Source of the DNA: SB21 sp964415295
GTDB lineage: Bacteria; CLD3; SB21
Length of the DNA stretch: 64,000 nucleotides
Assembly: GCA_964415295.1 (NCBI GenBank)
Contig: CAYPYN010000001.1
Location: 186,001-250,000, forward strand
Direction: 5' to 3'
Shown here: one piece after another, positions 1 through 9,550 of the stretch
Position numbering within the stretch: position 1 is the stretch's first letter
How the letters are laid out: every line of letters starts with the position of its first letter
The notes under the pieces: generated by a model
Seen by the model: only the letters and a program-made list of their open reading frames with translations
The model's database searches: none
Told to the model about the DNA's origin: nothing
Made by a program: the position numbers and the translations under genes

Positions 1-155
1 TGATACTGCACATCCCATGGTTCAAGGTACTTTTTTGAAAGAAAAGTTCCATGCCAGGCCAGCATACCAATGACCAGAACAGCGATCAGCACAACGGCGA
101 CTTTCCAAAGCGTTCTCAATGGTCTTCTTTCAGATTTCGAAATGGGTTCGCTCAT
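1..155 (-). CDS. N-terminus of a single-pass membrane protein (runs off the window)
   Basis: Reading the minus strand from an ATG at 155 gives 51 residues before the window edge. The start has a good ribosome binding site (AAAGGAG, positions 162-169). The visible part is a basic, polar cytoplasmic stretch of about 16 residues (SEPISKSERRPLRTLW), then one hydrophobic segment (VAVVLIAVLVIGMLAW) and the start of an outside domain. This is the arrangement of a type II membrane-anchored protein. No functional domain lies inside the window, so the product cannot be named. Confidence 0.7.
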   Translation of the reverse strand, partial: MSEPISKSERRPLRTLWKVAVVLIAVLVIGMLAWHGTFLSKKYLEPWDVQY

Positions 156-198
156 GATGATTCTCCTTTACGAATGCTTTATTTGACAAATCTCACTA

Positions 199-555
199 TT
201 ATTTCGGCCTTTTGTGGTAGCCCTTATCATCATACGGCTCCAGCTTTTCCATCCACATCTGCTCCAATACTATCAGATCGTCCGAATAGTCGTATAGAGG
301 ATCTTCCCTTGGTTCAAGCCGGTCGAGTATTTCAAAATCAAATCCTGCCTCGCCTTTAATTGTAAAATCCTCCTGCAACGAACGGTTGATGAAAGTTCCT
401 GTTTTCAACTGAAGCCGGACGCTGTTGAATACGGCATTCAGGTTTTTGGAACTTCCGATGAAAATCCGGCCGCTGGTCTTGTTCTTTATCTGATAAATCC
501 CCATCGGCTGGACGGTTTGTTTGTATTGTCTTTTTATCTCTTTTCTGTCGGGCAT
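199..555 (-). CDS. small GIY-YIG nuclease family protein
   Basis: This 118-residue protein has the signature of the GIY-YIG fold: GIY at residues 19-21, then FIG in IFIGSS at 31-36 where classical members have YIG, a conserved Asn (N38) and Arg (R47), and an acidic C-terminal stretch with EQMWMEKLEPYDDKGY. Family members are metal-dependent endonucleases (UvrC, Slx4-type, homing endonucleases), but short stand-alone ones of this type have no firm function. The ATG at 555 follows GAGGA at a short distance. It is transcribed away from the CHAT gene, so the region 556-694 is a divergent promoter area. Whether the FIG variant still cuts DNA cannot be told from sequence. Confidence 0.75.
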   Translation of the reverse strand: MPDRKEIKRQYKQTVQPMGIYQIKNKTSGRIFIGSSKNLNAVFNSVRLQLKTGTFINRSLQEDFTIKGEAGFDFEILDRLEPREDPLYDYSDDLIVLEQMWMEKLEPYDDKGYHKRPK

Positions 556-632
556 ACGTCCTCATGGATCTATGGTTCCATCTTAGATTGATGTTAAAAC
601 TATTATTCCGTTCGTTCAAGTCGCAATTAAAG

Positions 633-664
633 TTTGCTGATGGCGCCAATTCTTTTTATATTTG
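633..664 (+). promoter_or_regulatory. Bacteroidota-type promoter of the CHAT/propeller operon
   Basis: TTTG at 633-636 is followed by a 20-base spacer and TATATTTG at 657-664. This matches the known Bacteroidota sigma-factor consensus of TTTG at -33 and TAnnTTTG at -7 with 19-21 bases between. It would start transcription near 671, about 24 bases before the chosen start of the CHAT gene. The match is by eye to a known consensus; transcription is inferred. Confidence 0.5.
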
Positions 665-694
665 ACCGGTTCCACGAAAACAAACATCTTAGTT

Positions 695-3664
695 ATGAAA
701 AGAATATTTTCGTCCATTTCTATATGGATTTTTTTAACGCCTTTGGCTCTACTGAATGCACAGGAATCGGCGGCGCTTGCCCAAAAAGCGGACTCTTTAT
801 TCAAATCCGGTATCGATTTTTTTCAGAAGAAACAGGTGGAATCCGCTGCGGAAGAATGGAAAAAAGCTCTGGAAATCTTCACAGGCCTGAGTGAAAAGAA
901 GGCCGTTCTCCGGGTATACGGTAATCTCGCCCTAACCGCCAAGATCCTTAATCAAAACGAATCGTACCGGAATTATCTTCAGAAGCAGATCGAACTGAGC
1001 ACCGAACTCAAGGATCAAAAGACGCAGGCCGGCGCATTGTCCGCGCTGGGCGCGCTGGATCTGCAGTTCAATCAATTCACAGCCGCCGAGTCTTCCCTTG
1101 TCAAAGCGCTGGAGATCCAAAGGTCTGCCGGCGAGAAAAAAGACGAAGCACAAACACTCAGCCGGCTTGGACTTCTTTACCAGACCAAAGCTGATTATGT
1201 GAACAGCCTTGACCGTTTCATTCAGGCCGCAGCGATTCGGGATCCTTCCAAGGACCGGATAGAAATTTCCAACGACTGGATCGGCATCGGAACGGCATAC
1301 AGGAGTATGAGCCAATACGATTCCGCCATGACATACTACAGGCGCGCACTGGCCCTTAAGGACTCCGTCAGGGACATGCCCGGAAAAGCCAATGCGCTGA
1401 CGCAAATAGGAATCGTTTTCGATTATCTCGGAAAGACCAATCTGGCGGAACAATTCTACCGCGAAAGCTACGAACTCAACCGCGCGCTGAAGAACGAAAG
1501 GGGCATGGCGGATAACGCGACCAATCTGGGCGTATTGAATCACAACAACGGCCGTTACCAGGAAGCGATCGACGCCTACAAGGAAGCGCTGGCGGTTTAC
1601 AACAAGTACGGTCTGAAACGCAGCGCGGCCAAGATCCTCGCCAATACGGCCGTGGTTTACCGCGATCTCAACGACGACGATGAAGCTCTCAGATATCTTC
1701 TTCAGGCCGTTGCGATCGAGAAAGAGATCGCCGACAAACAGGGCCTTGCCTCGCATTACGGGATCATCGGATCGATCTATTACAAGCGCGCTGATTATTT
1801 CCGGGCAACGGATTTCACCAATCAGTCGATCGCTATCAAGCGCGACATCGGCGACAAACGCGGTGAATCGAACGACCTGATCAGTCTTGGAGCTATCCTG
1901 CTTCAAAACGTGAATGAAGAATCCGCCGTCATGGACCAAAGCCAGGCTTTGAGCATCCTCGATTACTTTCAGCAGGCCTTGCTGATCAAACGCCAGATCG
2001 GCGACATCTACGGACAGATCACGGCACTCACCTATCTCGGGCAGACCTACCGCATCATGAAAGATTTCGCCAAGGCCAAAGATCATTACCTGCAGGCCTA
2101 CGACATGGCCGTTGCTAAAAAAGCCTCCACATTGAAATGGCAGATCAAATACGGGCTTGCTAAGACTTTCCAACGCGACGGCCAGCTAAATGAGGCCAAA
2201 CGACATTTCGAAGAAGCCTTGCTGATCATTGAAGACCAGCGCACGCAGTTAGGCTCGGAAGAATTCCGCACCGGTTTCTTCCAGGACAAGATCTACGTGT
2301 ACGCCGATCTGATCGAAACTCTCGTCAATCAGAACGACCTTGCGGAAGCTTTTCACGTTGTGGAAAGATCCAAGTCGCGCTCGTTCCTCGATCTGCTGGG
2401 AACCAAAGCGCTGGAGACCGCCCGCCGGGAGAATTCCGATGTCGCGCGCCTTGATTCCGTCGACAAACGTATGGCCTTTCTTGAAGAGAGTTTCAAGGAC
2501 CGGTCCCTGAATGAAACTCAAATTACGGATTACCTCACGGAAAGCGAAAAGCTCACGGATCTAAGAAAACAATTGCTCGCAACGATCAAAAAGAACAACG
2601 AAGAATTGTCCTCACTTCTATCCGTTTCCCCTCTCAAGCTGAGTGAAACGCAGGCCATGCTGGACGAGGATGCGACCCTGATGGAATATTATGTCACGCC
2701 GAAATTCTATCTGATTCTGGTTATTTCAAAGACCGGGATCCAATGCGTGAAGAAAGAAATTCCCGGTCTAAAACTGTACCGTATGCTGCTCGATTTCCGC
2801 AACGATCTTCTGACCGTCGACAAACCGAATTACAAAAAGTCCTCGCAAGACCTGTACGAACTACTTATTGCTCCGGCGCTTCCTTACATCAAAACGGAAC
2901 GGCTGATCGTCGTGCCTTACGGCAAACTGCACTATATCCCGTTCTCCGCTCTCATGAACAGGGACGGGGAATTTCTGATCGATCGATACGCCCTATCGTA
3001 TTTGCCCAGCGCCAGCCTGATGAAATTTATTTTGCAGAAACGCAAAGCCGTGCCGTCAACGGTGTCGTCATTCCACTTGCTGGCTTTTGGAAATCCCGTT
3101 GTACCGAATATGAGTTCGCTGGCGTCTGCGGAATCCGAAGTCCGGTTCATCGGGGGACTTTTCGAACAAAAGAATGTTTTCCTCAAGGGGGACGCCACCG
3201 AAAGCGCCATGAAAAAAGAGATCTCCCGTTCTGAGATACTCCATTTTGCCTGTCACGGCGTATTTGATCTGGATCGTCCGTCCAAATCGGGGATCTTCTT
3301 ATCTCAAGATACCCAAAACGACGGCAAAGTTCTGGTAGATGAAATCTTTTCGCTCAAGCTCGACCGTGCACAGCTGGTCGTTTTGTCCGCCTGCGAAACG
3401 GGATTATCCAAGGTCACGCAGGGTGACGAACTCATCGGACTCACTCGCGCATTTATATACGCCGGGACGCCCGCCCTCATCTCGAGCCTGTGGCAGGTCA
3501 GCGACGCATCGACGGAGTTCCTTATCAAAGGCTTCTACGAACAGTTCCGCTCGCTGCGCAAATCTGACGCGCTGCGCCAGGCGCAACTCAAACTGAAAGC
3601 CCAGCCGGGTTATGCGCATCCGTACTTTTGGAGCAGTTTCGGACTCGTTGGCGACTGGAAATAG
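695..3664 (+). CDS. secreted TPR-CHAT protease-like protein
   Basis: The protein is 989 residues long. It has a signal peptide (about residues 1-24, ending LLNAQ), a long array of tetratricopeptide repeats (about 30-490), a helical, probably coiled-coil linker (about 500-640) and a C-terminal CHAT domain (about 690-989). CHAT is a caspase-like cysteine peptidase fold; the expected His-Cys dyad is visible as H854 in HFACHG and C900 in LSACETG. I chose the ATG at 695 because it begins a proper signal peptide; an upstream TTG at 662 lies inside the promoter. The next gene follows after 17 bases. CHAT proteins known from defence act in the cytoplasm (for example on gasdermins), but this one appears to be exported, so a surface or periplasmic role is more likely. 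The substrate is unknown. Confidence 0.88.
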   Translation: MKRIFSSISIWIFLTPLALLNAQESAALAQKADSLFKSGIDFFQKKQVESAAEEWKKALEIFTGLSEKKAVLRVYGNLALTAKILNQNESYRNYLQKQIELSTELKDQKTQAGALSALGALDLQFNQFTAAESSLVKALEIQRSAGEKKDEAQTLSRLGLLYQTKADYVNSLDRFIQAAAIRDPSKDRIEISNDWIGIGTAYRSMSQYDSAMTYYRRALALKDSVRDMPGKANALTQIGIVFDYLGKTNLAEQFYRESYELNRALKNERGMADNATNLGVLNHNNGRYQEAIDAYKEALAVYNKYGLKRSAAKILANTAVVYRDLNDDDEALRYLLQAVAIEKEIADKQGLASHYGIIGSIYYKRADYFRATDFTNQSIAIKRDIGDKRGESNDLISLGAILLQNVNEESAVMDQSQALSILDYFQQALLIKRQIGDIYGQITALTYLGQTYRIMKDFAKAKDHYLQAYDMAVAKKASTLKWQIKYGLAKTFQRDGQLNEAKRHFEEALLIIEDQRTQLGSEEFRTGFFQDKIYVYADLIETLVNQNDLAEAFHVVERSKSRSFLDLLGTKALETARRENSDVARLDSVDKRMAFLEESFKDRSLNETQITDYLTESEKLTDLRKQLLATIKKNNEELSSLLSVSPLKLSETQAMLDEDATLMEYYVTPKFYLILVISKTGIQCVKKEIPGLKLYRMLLDFRNDLLTVDKPNYKKSSQDLYELLIAPALPYIKTERLIVVPYGKLHYIPFSALMNRDGEFLIDRYALSYLPSASLMKFILQKRKAVPSTVSSFHLLAFGNPVVPNMSSLASAESEVRFIGGLFEQKNVFLKGDATESAMKKEISRSEILHFACHGVFDLDRPSKSGIFLSQDTQNDGKVLVDEIFSLKLDRAQLVVLSACETGLSKVTQGDELIGLTRAFIYAGTPALISSLWQVSDASTEFLIKGFYEQFRSLRKSDALRQAQLKLKAQPGYAHPYFWSSFGLVGDWK

Positions 3665-3681
3665 AGGTATAGAGGAATATT

Positions 3682-6600
3682 ATGCGAATCAGGAACGTCT
3701 TTTTATTGTTGGTAAGTTTCATCTCAGGACATCTGTCGGCTCAAACGAATATCTCTGTCCCTTCAAAGATCTTATGCGCCAAAATCCAACGGAACAGCCT
3801 GTTTATCGGAACGGAATCGCAGGGCGTTCTTGTTATCGATAATGTCTTTGGCGCATCGCTGACTCCGGTACCGAAGAACATCAGCGGACTGCCGGCGAAG
3901 ATCAACGATATAGCGTTCAAAGACGACAGTTCCTGGGCCGCAGCCACCGATCAAGGACTCTTCCTCATTAAGGGCGACCGTATTACGGAGTCCTATGATC
4001 TGAAGAGCGGATTGCCTTCCGACGTCATCCAATGCCTCGAGGTTTCTCCCAACGGTTCTCTGTGGATCGGTACCGATAAAGGGCTGGGGAGTTTCTTCAG
4101 AAACAACTACAAATCATACAATCAAAACCTCGGGCTTCCGGACGACAACGTTCGTTTTCTCCGTTCGGATCAGAATAACCGTATGTGGGTAGCTACTTCC
4201 AAAGGCCTTACACGTATTGACGACGGAAAGATAAAAGTCTTTCCGATGAGAGGGATCGTCAGCCTCACGCTGGACAACAACGGCACGCCATACTTCGGTT
4301 TGAACGAGGGCGGTATCGCTTATCTTAAGAACGATTCGATCGCGGTATTGCGTCAATTCCAAAAGCCCGTCTTTCATTACCTTTGCACCGATGATATTCA
4401 TCGTATCCGGTGCCTCAATTCGGACACCATGCTGCTGGAATTGACCAGGCAAAAGGAGGTCCCTGTCCTGTCGAATCTGACGGATGGTTACCATGAAATC
4501 AAAAAAATAAGACCAAATTTTCTCGCCGTTGATATAGCCGGGAACAGTTATTTCTTTGGCGATTTCAGGATCCTGATCAAACATAACGCCGGTGAGGAGA
4601 AACCGTATGCCGAAAGGCTCCATGCTCTCGCAGAAGAAAACACCTATCTCGGACGTTATGAAGAATCGAAGTTCTATTATGAATTACTGACCGCCAGGCT
4701 TAATATTCAGGATCCGGCCGTTCTCCGGGACTTCGCCGCAACACTGGAAAAGCTCGGAGATCAGGACAACGCCATTAGGATGTATGAGAAGGCCGTTGTA
4801 CATTCGGAAGGCTCTTCCGATCCGGTTTATTTGGATGCCTTGCAGTCTTCCCGGTTTGCACTCGTCGGGCTCTACGCATCGCAAAACCCATCAAAGGCCG
4901 AGGAGCTCCTGCGGCAATTGAATACATCCGGCGGATCATCGGCCGAAAAAGCATCGTTAATGCTGGCAGATTACTATTTGACAAAGAGAGATACGGTCAC
5001 AGCCATACAACAGTACGAAAACCATGTTCGCGACTATCCCAACGGATCGTATCTTGCACAAGCACAAAACAAATTGATGGTTCTTTACGAAGCGCGGCAA
5101 AACCCGCTCTTTGCAGCGCTTCAGGATACGCTTTTCCATCATCCTTCCGACTTGGAACAGATCCACGCTTTTGATTCCATTTACCAGATCCATCATTTTC
5201 AGACGCTTCTGGAATCCTATGCGGCCCGGTTCCCCGATTTGACGAAAGGACGTTACACGTTTGACCACACCATCACATGTGCTTTTCTTGAGAATCAGAC
5301 TTTGTGGTTAGGGACCAACGGCGGCGGCGTTATCAGGATAAGTCCGGTGCTGACGGAAAAGACAGTCACCTATGCCGTCACTGTGTTCACGGCGGACAGC
5401 GGACTGGTGAGCAATTACGTCAACGACATCACGGTTGACGCCAAAGGTATTAAGTGGTTCAGCTGCGGTACGGTCAACGAACAAGGCAAAGAGACCGGCG
5501 GCCTTTCGAAATTTGACAATATCAAATGGACCAAATTTACCTCTCAACAGGGATTGGTAAGCAACCGAATTCTCAGCGCCGCAGCGACAAAATCGAAGAT
5601 CTACGCGGCTAATCCCAAAGGTCTTTTTGCGGCCGCCAATTCGAATTATCCCAATTGGTACAAGGTGGCCTTACCGGCAAACGCCGAGCCCGAAAACCTT
5701 CTTGCCGATCCGCGCGAGACATTATGGTTTACGTCCGGAAATAAGATATATTCGGGATCCGAGCAGAAGAAATTCATCGAAGTTCCTTTTGACTCGACGG
5801 TCTCTTTGCGGGATCTCCGGATCAACCGAATCCAGATGGATGAAACCGGCGGCGTGATCGCCCTGACCAATGCCGGCGTTTATAAATTCGATGCGGGGAT
5901 CTTCAAATTGTATCTCGAGCCGAAAGACTCGGCCGACAAAGATATTCTAACCTATCTAGTGGATCAAGGCGGCCATATTTACTGGGGCCGATCAGGAAAC
6001 ATGATCCGCCAGACGGAACAGGCCGCCGTTTCCTACACCACCGCCGACGGTCTGCCTTCGGATACCGTGCTTCGCATTTTTCCTTTTTATAAAGAGCAGA
6101 TCGTCGTAACAAACCGGGGCGTTTGGTATCATGCCGAATCCGCAAGGGATACGGCGCAGTGGCTGAAAGCCGTTCATAGAGAATTACAGGCGTCGATATC
6201 GGCGCAGAACTGGAACCGCGTCCGTACGATCAGCCGCTCTATGTTCAAACAAAATACCGAACCGGACTACTTCGTTTATCAGATCGCAAGAAGTTATGAA
6301 GGGGAGAATAAGCCGGTCGAAAGCCTCAATTATCTCAACGATTTCCTGCGTTCCAGAGGACGAACCAAATTCGTCAACGAATACGCTTTTTTCCGATTGG
6401 CGAAATCCTTTGAAAATCTTCACGATTATGAACGCGCGGCGGCGATCTATGACGGTATGATACGCGCTTTTTCCAGCGCATCATCCGAGCGCGATCTTAG
6501 GCTGCAGGACCCGGCGCCGGCCGTCTGCGATGTCTCCACCGAAGGTAACGCTCTGATAAAGAACCTTGAGAACAGTTACGTCGCGCTTGCTGTGAACCTT

Positions 6601-8889
6601 CTTCAGAATAAAAAAACCGACCAGGCCCTTCAGATCTTCAAAAGAATACCGGTGACCTTCGTTAATTCGCCGCATCCGTCGGCACGGGCCGCATTATACG
6701 CTTACGCGGATTCCATGCGTCTTTACGGCGATAACAACGGGCTCCTGAAAGTACAGCGCACCTTCACGCGATCTTATCCCGATCCGAACGATCCGCGGTA
6801 CTCGCAGACCTTATACGCAAGCGGCGTAGGCTACCAAAAACTGGATCAGCACCGCGAGGCAAGCCAGGTCTTCCGCGAACTTACCAATCTGCCGAAGATC
6901 GTTCTCCTCCGCCCTGAACTGGCCGCACTGTTCGAACGAACGACGCAGATGGCCGAATTGGGACTGCGCACTTCCGGAGGCTTCTCCGAGACCAACAGTA
7001 TCAATACCATGGAATTCGAAGGTAATTTCCTGTGGCTCGGTACGTCCAAAGGCATCGTGCGATGGGACATGAGTGGCGGTGGATACAAGAAGATCACGGC
7101 TCAGAACGGACTGCTCAGCGATTACGTGTACGCCATGCTTATCGATTCCAGCGGCGGAAAGTGGTTCGCAACAGCCAATCTGGGCAGCGCCGTTTCGTCA
7201 GGCGGAGTCTCCTATTTCGACGGCGAGTCGTTTACCAACTATACGACGGCCAACGGACTGGCCAGCAATAAAGTCCGCGCCATCGCCCAGGATAGGAACG
7301 GCGCGATCTGGATCGGAACCGACGCCGGCGTCAGTAAATTTGAGAACCTGAAATGGACGAATTACGATCTCAAGAAAACACATGATTTCGCTACGGTGAC
7401 CGATCTCTATTTTGACAAAGACGGTCAATTGTGGATCGGCCTGATGCCGAAAACCGATTACGAGAACCAAACCGGCGGCGTCGTAAGATTTGATCCGGTC
7501 AAACCCACGGTTTATCTGAAGAAGAACGGACTCAATTCAAACTCTGTCAAGTCGATCAAAGCCGATCCGAGCGGTCAATTGTGGTTCTCGACCGGAAAAG
7601 GTCTATCCATTTTGGATCCCGTAACCAACGTCTGGAGAACGATCACGAAAAAAGACGGTCTCATATCGGATAATGTGCGGTCGGTGGAAGGCCTGGGGTC
7701 GGATCGTCTCTGGATCGCCACGGACCAGGGACTCATGAGCTGGACCAACCCAACGGTCCTTGCTACCCGCTCTGCGGATGCCGATAACACCCAGGTAAAA
7801 AAGGTCTTTTCGGAAAAAGAAGGGCTTGCTACGAACGATATCCGCGTTATCCGTTCGCATCCGGAATTCGGCACCTGGATCGGAAGCAAACGCGGCACTT
7901 TCAGTGTAGGCAATTTCTCAGCGGCGTCCGACGAAAAAGATACGCAAGGGCGCAATAATAAACTCTTTGAGGTCAGTACGGAATCGGAAGCCCTGTTTGA
8001 CCGTGCACAGAAATACATCGAGCAAGGCGATTACGACAAAGCCCGCGAAGTGTACCTGGATGTGCTCGACCGCGTGGCCAACAGCGAATGGACGGACGAC
8101 GCCACGTATCTGCTTGCGAAATCCTATGAACTGGAAGGCCAATACGAAGAAGCGGAAAAGACGTACCAGAAACTGGTCAAGGAACATCCGGAAAGCGACC
8201 TGGTGGCTAATGCCTATATCGGATTAGGCACGATCTACGAAAAGCAGAAGGATTTCGAAAAAGCGGAAAAGGCATTTACATCGGCCGAAACGGCCGCCAA
8301 GGATAAGGCAACCGTAGAACAGGCACGCATTCTCACAGAAAAAGCCAAAGTCAAGCTGGTAACCACGGCACGCGCCGCCACGGAAGATCTCGCACAGCAG
8401 ATATCGCAAAAATACGTGGAGTTGGAACAAGCCAAAACGGATGAGGAAAGGAACCGCATCAAATCCGAGATCGCCGCTCTGGAGGCCAAAGCCAATGTCA
8501 GTGCAAAAGCAGGCGGGTATCAGATGAATCTCTACAAAGTTCGGGAGGGCGAAAGCCTGTGGTATCTGAGCGAGAAATTTCTGGGCGACGCGAAAAAATG
8601 GAAGGACTTCTTTATCGCCAACGAGGGAAAGATTTCCGATCCGAATCTTATCGTAACGGGGCAGACCATCGTGGTCCTTACCATCGAAAAAGGATACCGC
8701 GAAAAAATGGATAAATTCCTCTTCTACGATGTAACGCCCGGTGAGGATCTGGAAACGATTGCCGCCAAGCTGTACGGCGATAAAGAAAAATGGAAAGCGA
8801 TTTACGAATTGAATAAAGAAAAAGTCCCGTTTTCGCCGCGCAAGAGCCTGTCCAGAATGAAGATCATCATACCGGTGTATGATAATTAG
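3682..8889 (+). CDS. giant secreted Reg_prop beta-propeller / TPR / LysM protein
   Basis: This 1735-residue protein starts with a signal peptide (residues 1-20, ending LSAQ). Three blocks of two-component-regulator-type propeller repeats, each with GL(P/V/L/A)S(D/N).V and (L/W)W(I/F)GT signatures, lie at about 28-305, 524-835 and 1094-1411. They alternate with TPR-like helical blocks at about 308-515, 840-1075 and 1436-1560. A charged helical stretch follows, then two LysM-type peptidoglycan-binding modules (about 1617-1665, with GESLWYLSEKFLG, and 1682-1735, with GEDLETIAAKLYG). Reg_prop propellers usually form the sensor part of hybrid histidine kinases; here no kinase, DNA-binding or cyclase domain follows, and the output end is wall-binding. 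It lies 17 bases after the CHAT gene, so the two are probably co-transcribed and may work together outside the cytoplasm. Confidence 0.85.
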   Translation: MRIRNVFLLLVSFISGHLSAQTNISVPSKILCAKIQRNSLFIGTESQGVLVIDNVFGASLTPVPKNISGLPAKINDIAFKDDSSWAAATDQGLFLIKGDRITESYDLKSGLPSDVIQCLEVSPNGSLWIGTDKGLGSFFRNNYKSYNQNLGLPDDNVRFLRSDQNNRMWVATSKGLTRIDDGKIKVFPMRGIVSLTLDNNGTPYFGLNEGGIAYLKNDSIAVLRQFQKPVFHYLCTDDIHRIRCLNSDTMLLELTRQKEVPVLSNLTDGYHEIKKIRPNFLAVDIAGNSYFFGDFRILIKHNAGEEKPYAERLHALAEENTYLGRYEESKFYYELLTARLNIQDPAVLRDFAATLEKLGDQDNAIRMYEKAVVHSEGSSDPVYLDALQSSRFALVGLYASQNPSKAEELLRQLNTSGGSSAEKASLMLADYYLTKRDTVTAIQQYENHVRDYPNGSYLAQAQNKLMVLYEARQNPLFAALQDTLFHHPSDLEQIHAFDSIYQIHHFQTLLESYAARFPDLTKGRYTFDHTITCAFLENQTLWLGTNGGGVIRISPVLTEKTVTYAVTVFTADSGLVSNYVNDITVDAKGIKWFSCGTVNEQGKETGGLSKFDNIKWTKFTSQQGLVSNRILSAAATKSKIYAANPKGLFAAANSNYPNWYKVALPANAEPENLLADPRETLWFTSGNKIYSGSEQKKFIEVPFDSTVSLRDLRINRIQMDETGGVIALTNAGVYKFDAGIFKLYLEPKDSADKDILTYLVDQGGHIYWGRSGNMIRQTEQAAVSYTTADGLPSDTVLRIFPFYKEQIVVTNRGVWYHAESARDTAQWLKAVHRELQASISAQNWNRVRTISRSMFKQNTEPDYFVYQIARSYEGENKPVESLNYLNDFLRSRGRTKFVNEYAFFRLAKSFENLHDYERAAAIYDGMIRAFSSASSERDLRLQDPAPAVCDVSTEGNALIKNLENSYVALAVNLLQNKKTDQALQIFKRIPVTFVNSPHPSARAALYAYADSMRLYGDNNGLLKVQRTFTRSYPDPNDPRYSQTLYASGVGYQKLDQHREASQVFRELTNLPKIVLLRPELAALFERTTQMAELGLRTSGGFSETNSINTMEFEGNFLWLGTSKGIVRWDMSGGGYKKITAQNGLLSDYVYAMLIDSSGGKWFATANLGSAVSSGGVSYFDGESFTNYTTANGLASNKVRAIAQDRNGAIWIGTDAGVSKFENLKWTNYDLKKTHDFATVTDLYFDKDGQLWIGLMPKTDYENQTGGVVRFDPVKPTVYLKKNGLNSNSVKSIKADPSGQLWFSTGKGLSILDPVTNVWRTITKKDGLISDNVRSVEGLGSDRLWIATDQGLMSWTNPTVLATRSADADNTQVKKVFSEKEGLATNDIRVIRSHPEFGTWIGSKRGTFSVGNFSAASDEKDTQGRNNKLFEVSTESEALFDRAQKYIEQGDYDKAREVYLDVLDRVANSEWTDDATYLLAKSYELEGQYEEAEKTYQKLVKEHPESDLVANAYIGLGTIYEKQKDFEKAEKAFTSAETAAKDKATVEQARILTEKAKVKLVTTARAATEDLAQQISQKYVELEQAKTDEERNRIKSEIAALEAKANVSAKAGGYQMNLYKVREGESLWYLSEKFLGDAKKWKDFFIANEGKISDPNLIVTGQTIVVLTIEKGYREKMDKFLFYDVTPGEDLETIAAKLYGDKEKWKAIYELNKEKVPFSPRKSLSRMKIIIPVYDN

Positions 8890-8890
8890 T

Positions 8891-9550
8891 TCAGGAATTC
8901 AAACGCACGAAGATATCCTCAGTCACATCATTCAGTGAACGCAATTTCACATCCGCTATGTCGAATTTCGTTTGATCCCACATATGTTTGGCCGGAATAC
9001 AAACCGTCTTCATTCGCGCCGCTTTGGCGGCAATAAGTCCGTTGAATGAATCCTCGACGGCAAGGCAGGACGTAGGATCAACACCGAGCCGGTCGGCTGT
9101 CGATAAATAAATCGCCGGATGCGGCTTCCCGTAGGCTTCGTGTTCCGCAGAATGAATCACGTCAAATGAATTCCGCAGTTCGAACTTATCGATCACCGCA
9201 TTGATGAGACGCACGGCGGACGAGGACGCGAGAGCTATTCGTAAATCCTTGTTTCTGAAAAAGCCGACCGCACGGCCTACGCCGGGGAGGAGCTCACCGT
9301 GCGCATGTATCCGGTCGATCACACCCTGAATAACCTGTTCTTCGACCTCTTTGCACGAAAGGCCATGCCATCCAAATCGTTTGAACCAATGCGCCACCAC
9401 TTCGTCGATGCGCAGGCCCATCGTCTCATGGCACATGGCATCCGTCACATCCACGCCAACTTTAATAAAAGCCTCTCTCTGAGCCTCCTGCCAATACGGT
9501 TCGGAATCGAGTAGCACGCCGTCCATATCGAAGATCACAGCCCGGATCAT
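8891..9550 (-). CDS. hxpB: HAD phosphatase, HxpB (YniC)-like sugar-phosphate phosphatase
   Basis: The 219-residue protein has HAD motif I DMDGVLLDSEPYW (nucleophile Asp and acid/base Asp), motif II Ser in ALASSS, motif III Lys in GKPHP and motif IV in EDSFNG. The DSEP.W cap start, LGLRIDEVV and ADVKLRSL tail closely resemble E. coli HxpB, which removes phosphate from 2-deoxyglucose 6-phosphate and hexitol phosphates. Its ATG overlaps the stop of the upstream AlkD-like gene by 4 bases, so translation is probably coupled. It ends two bases from the convergent propeller gene. Substrate choice is inferred from family likeness. Confidence 0.85.
   Translation of the reverse strand: MIRAVIFDMDGVLLDSEPYWQEAQREAFIKVGVDVTDAMCHETMGLRIDEVVAHWFKRFGWHGLSCKEVEEQVIQGVIDRIHAHGELLPGVGRAVGFFRNKDLRIALASSSAVRLINAVIDKFELRNSFDVIHSAEHEAYGKPHPAIYLSTADRLGVDPTSCLAVEDSFNGLIAAKAARMKTVCIPAKHMWDQTKFDIADVKLRSLNDVTEDIFVRLNS

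Noticed and set aside
932..2173. 413-codon minus-strand open frame inside the CHAT gene
   Set aside because: It lies opposite the TPR array, has no recognisable domain and no ribosome binding site.
695..3664. CHAT gene as part of a gasdermin-type or CRISPR-linked defence system
   Set aside because: No gasdermin-like, Cas or toxin gene is near and the protein has a signal peptide.
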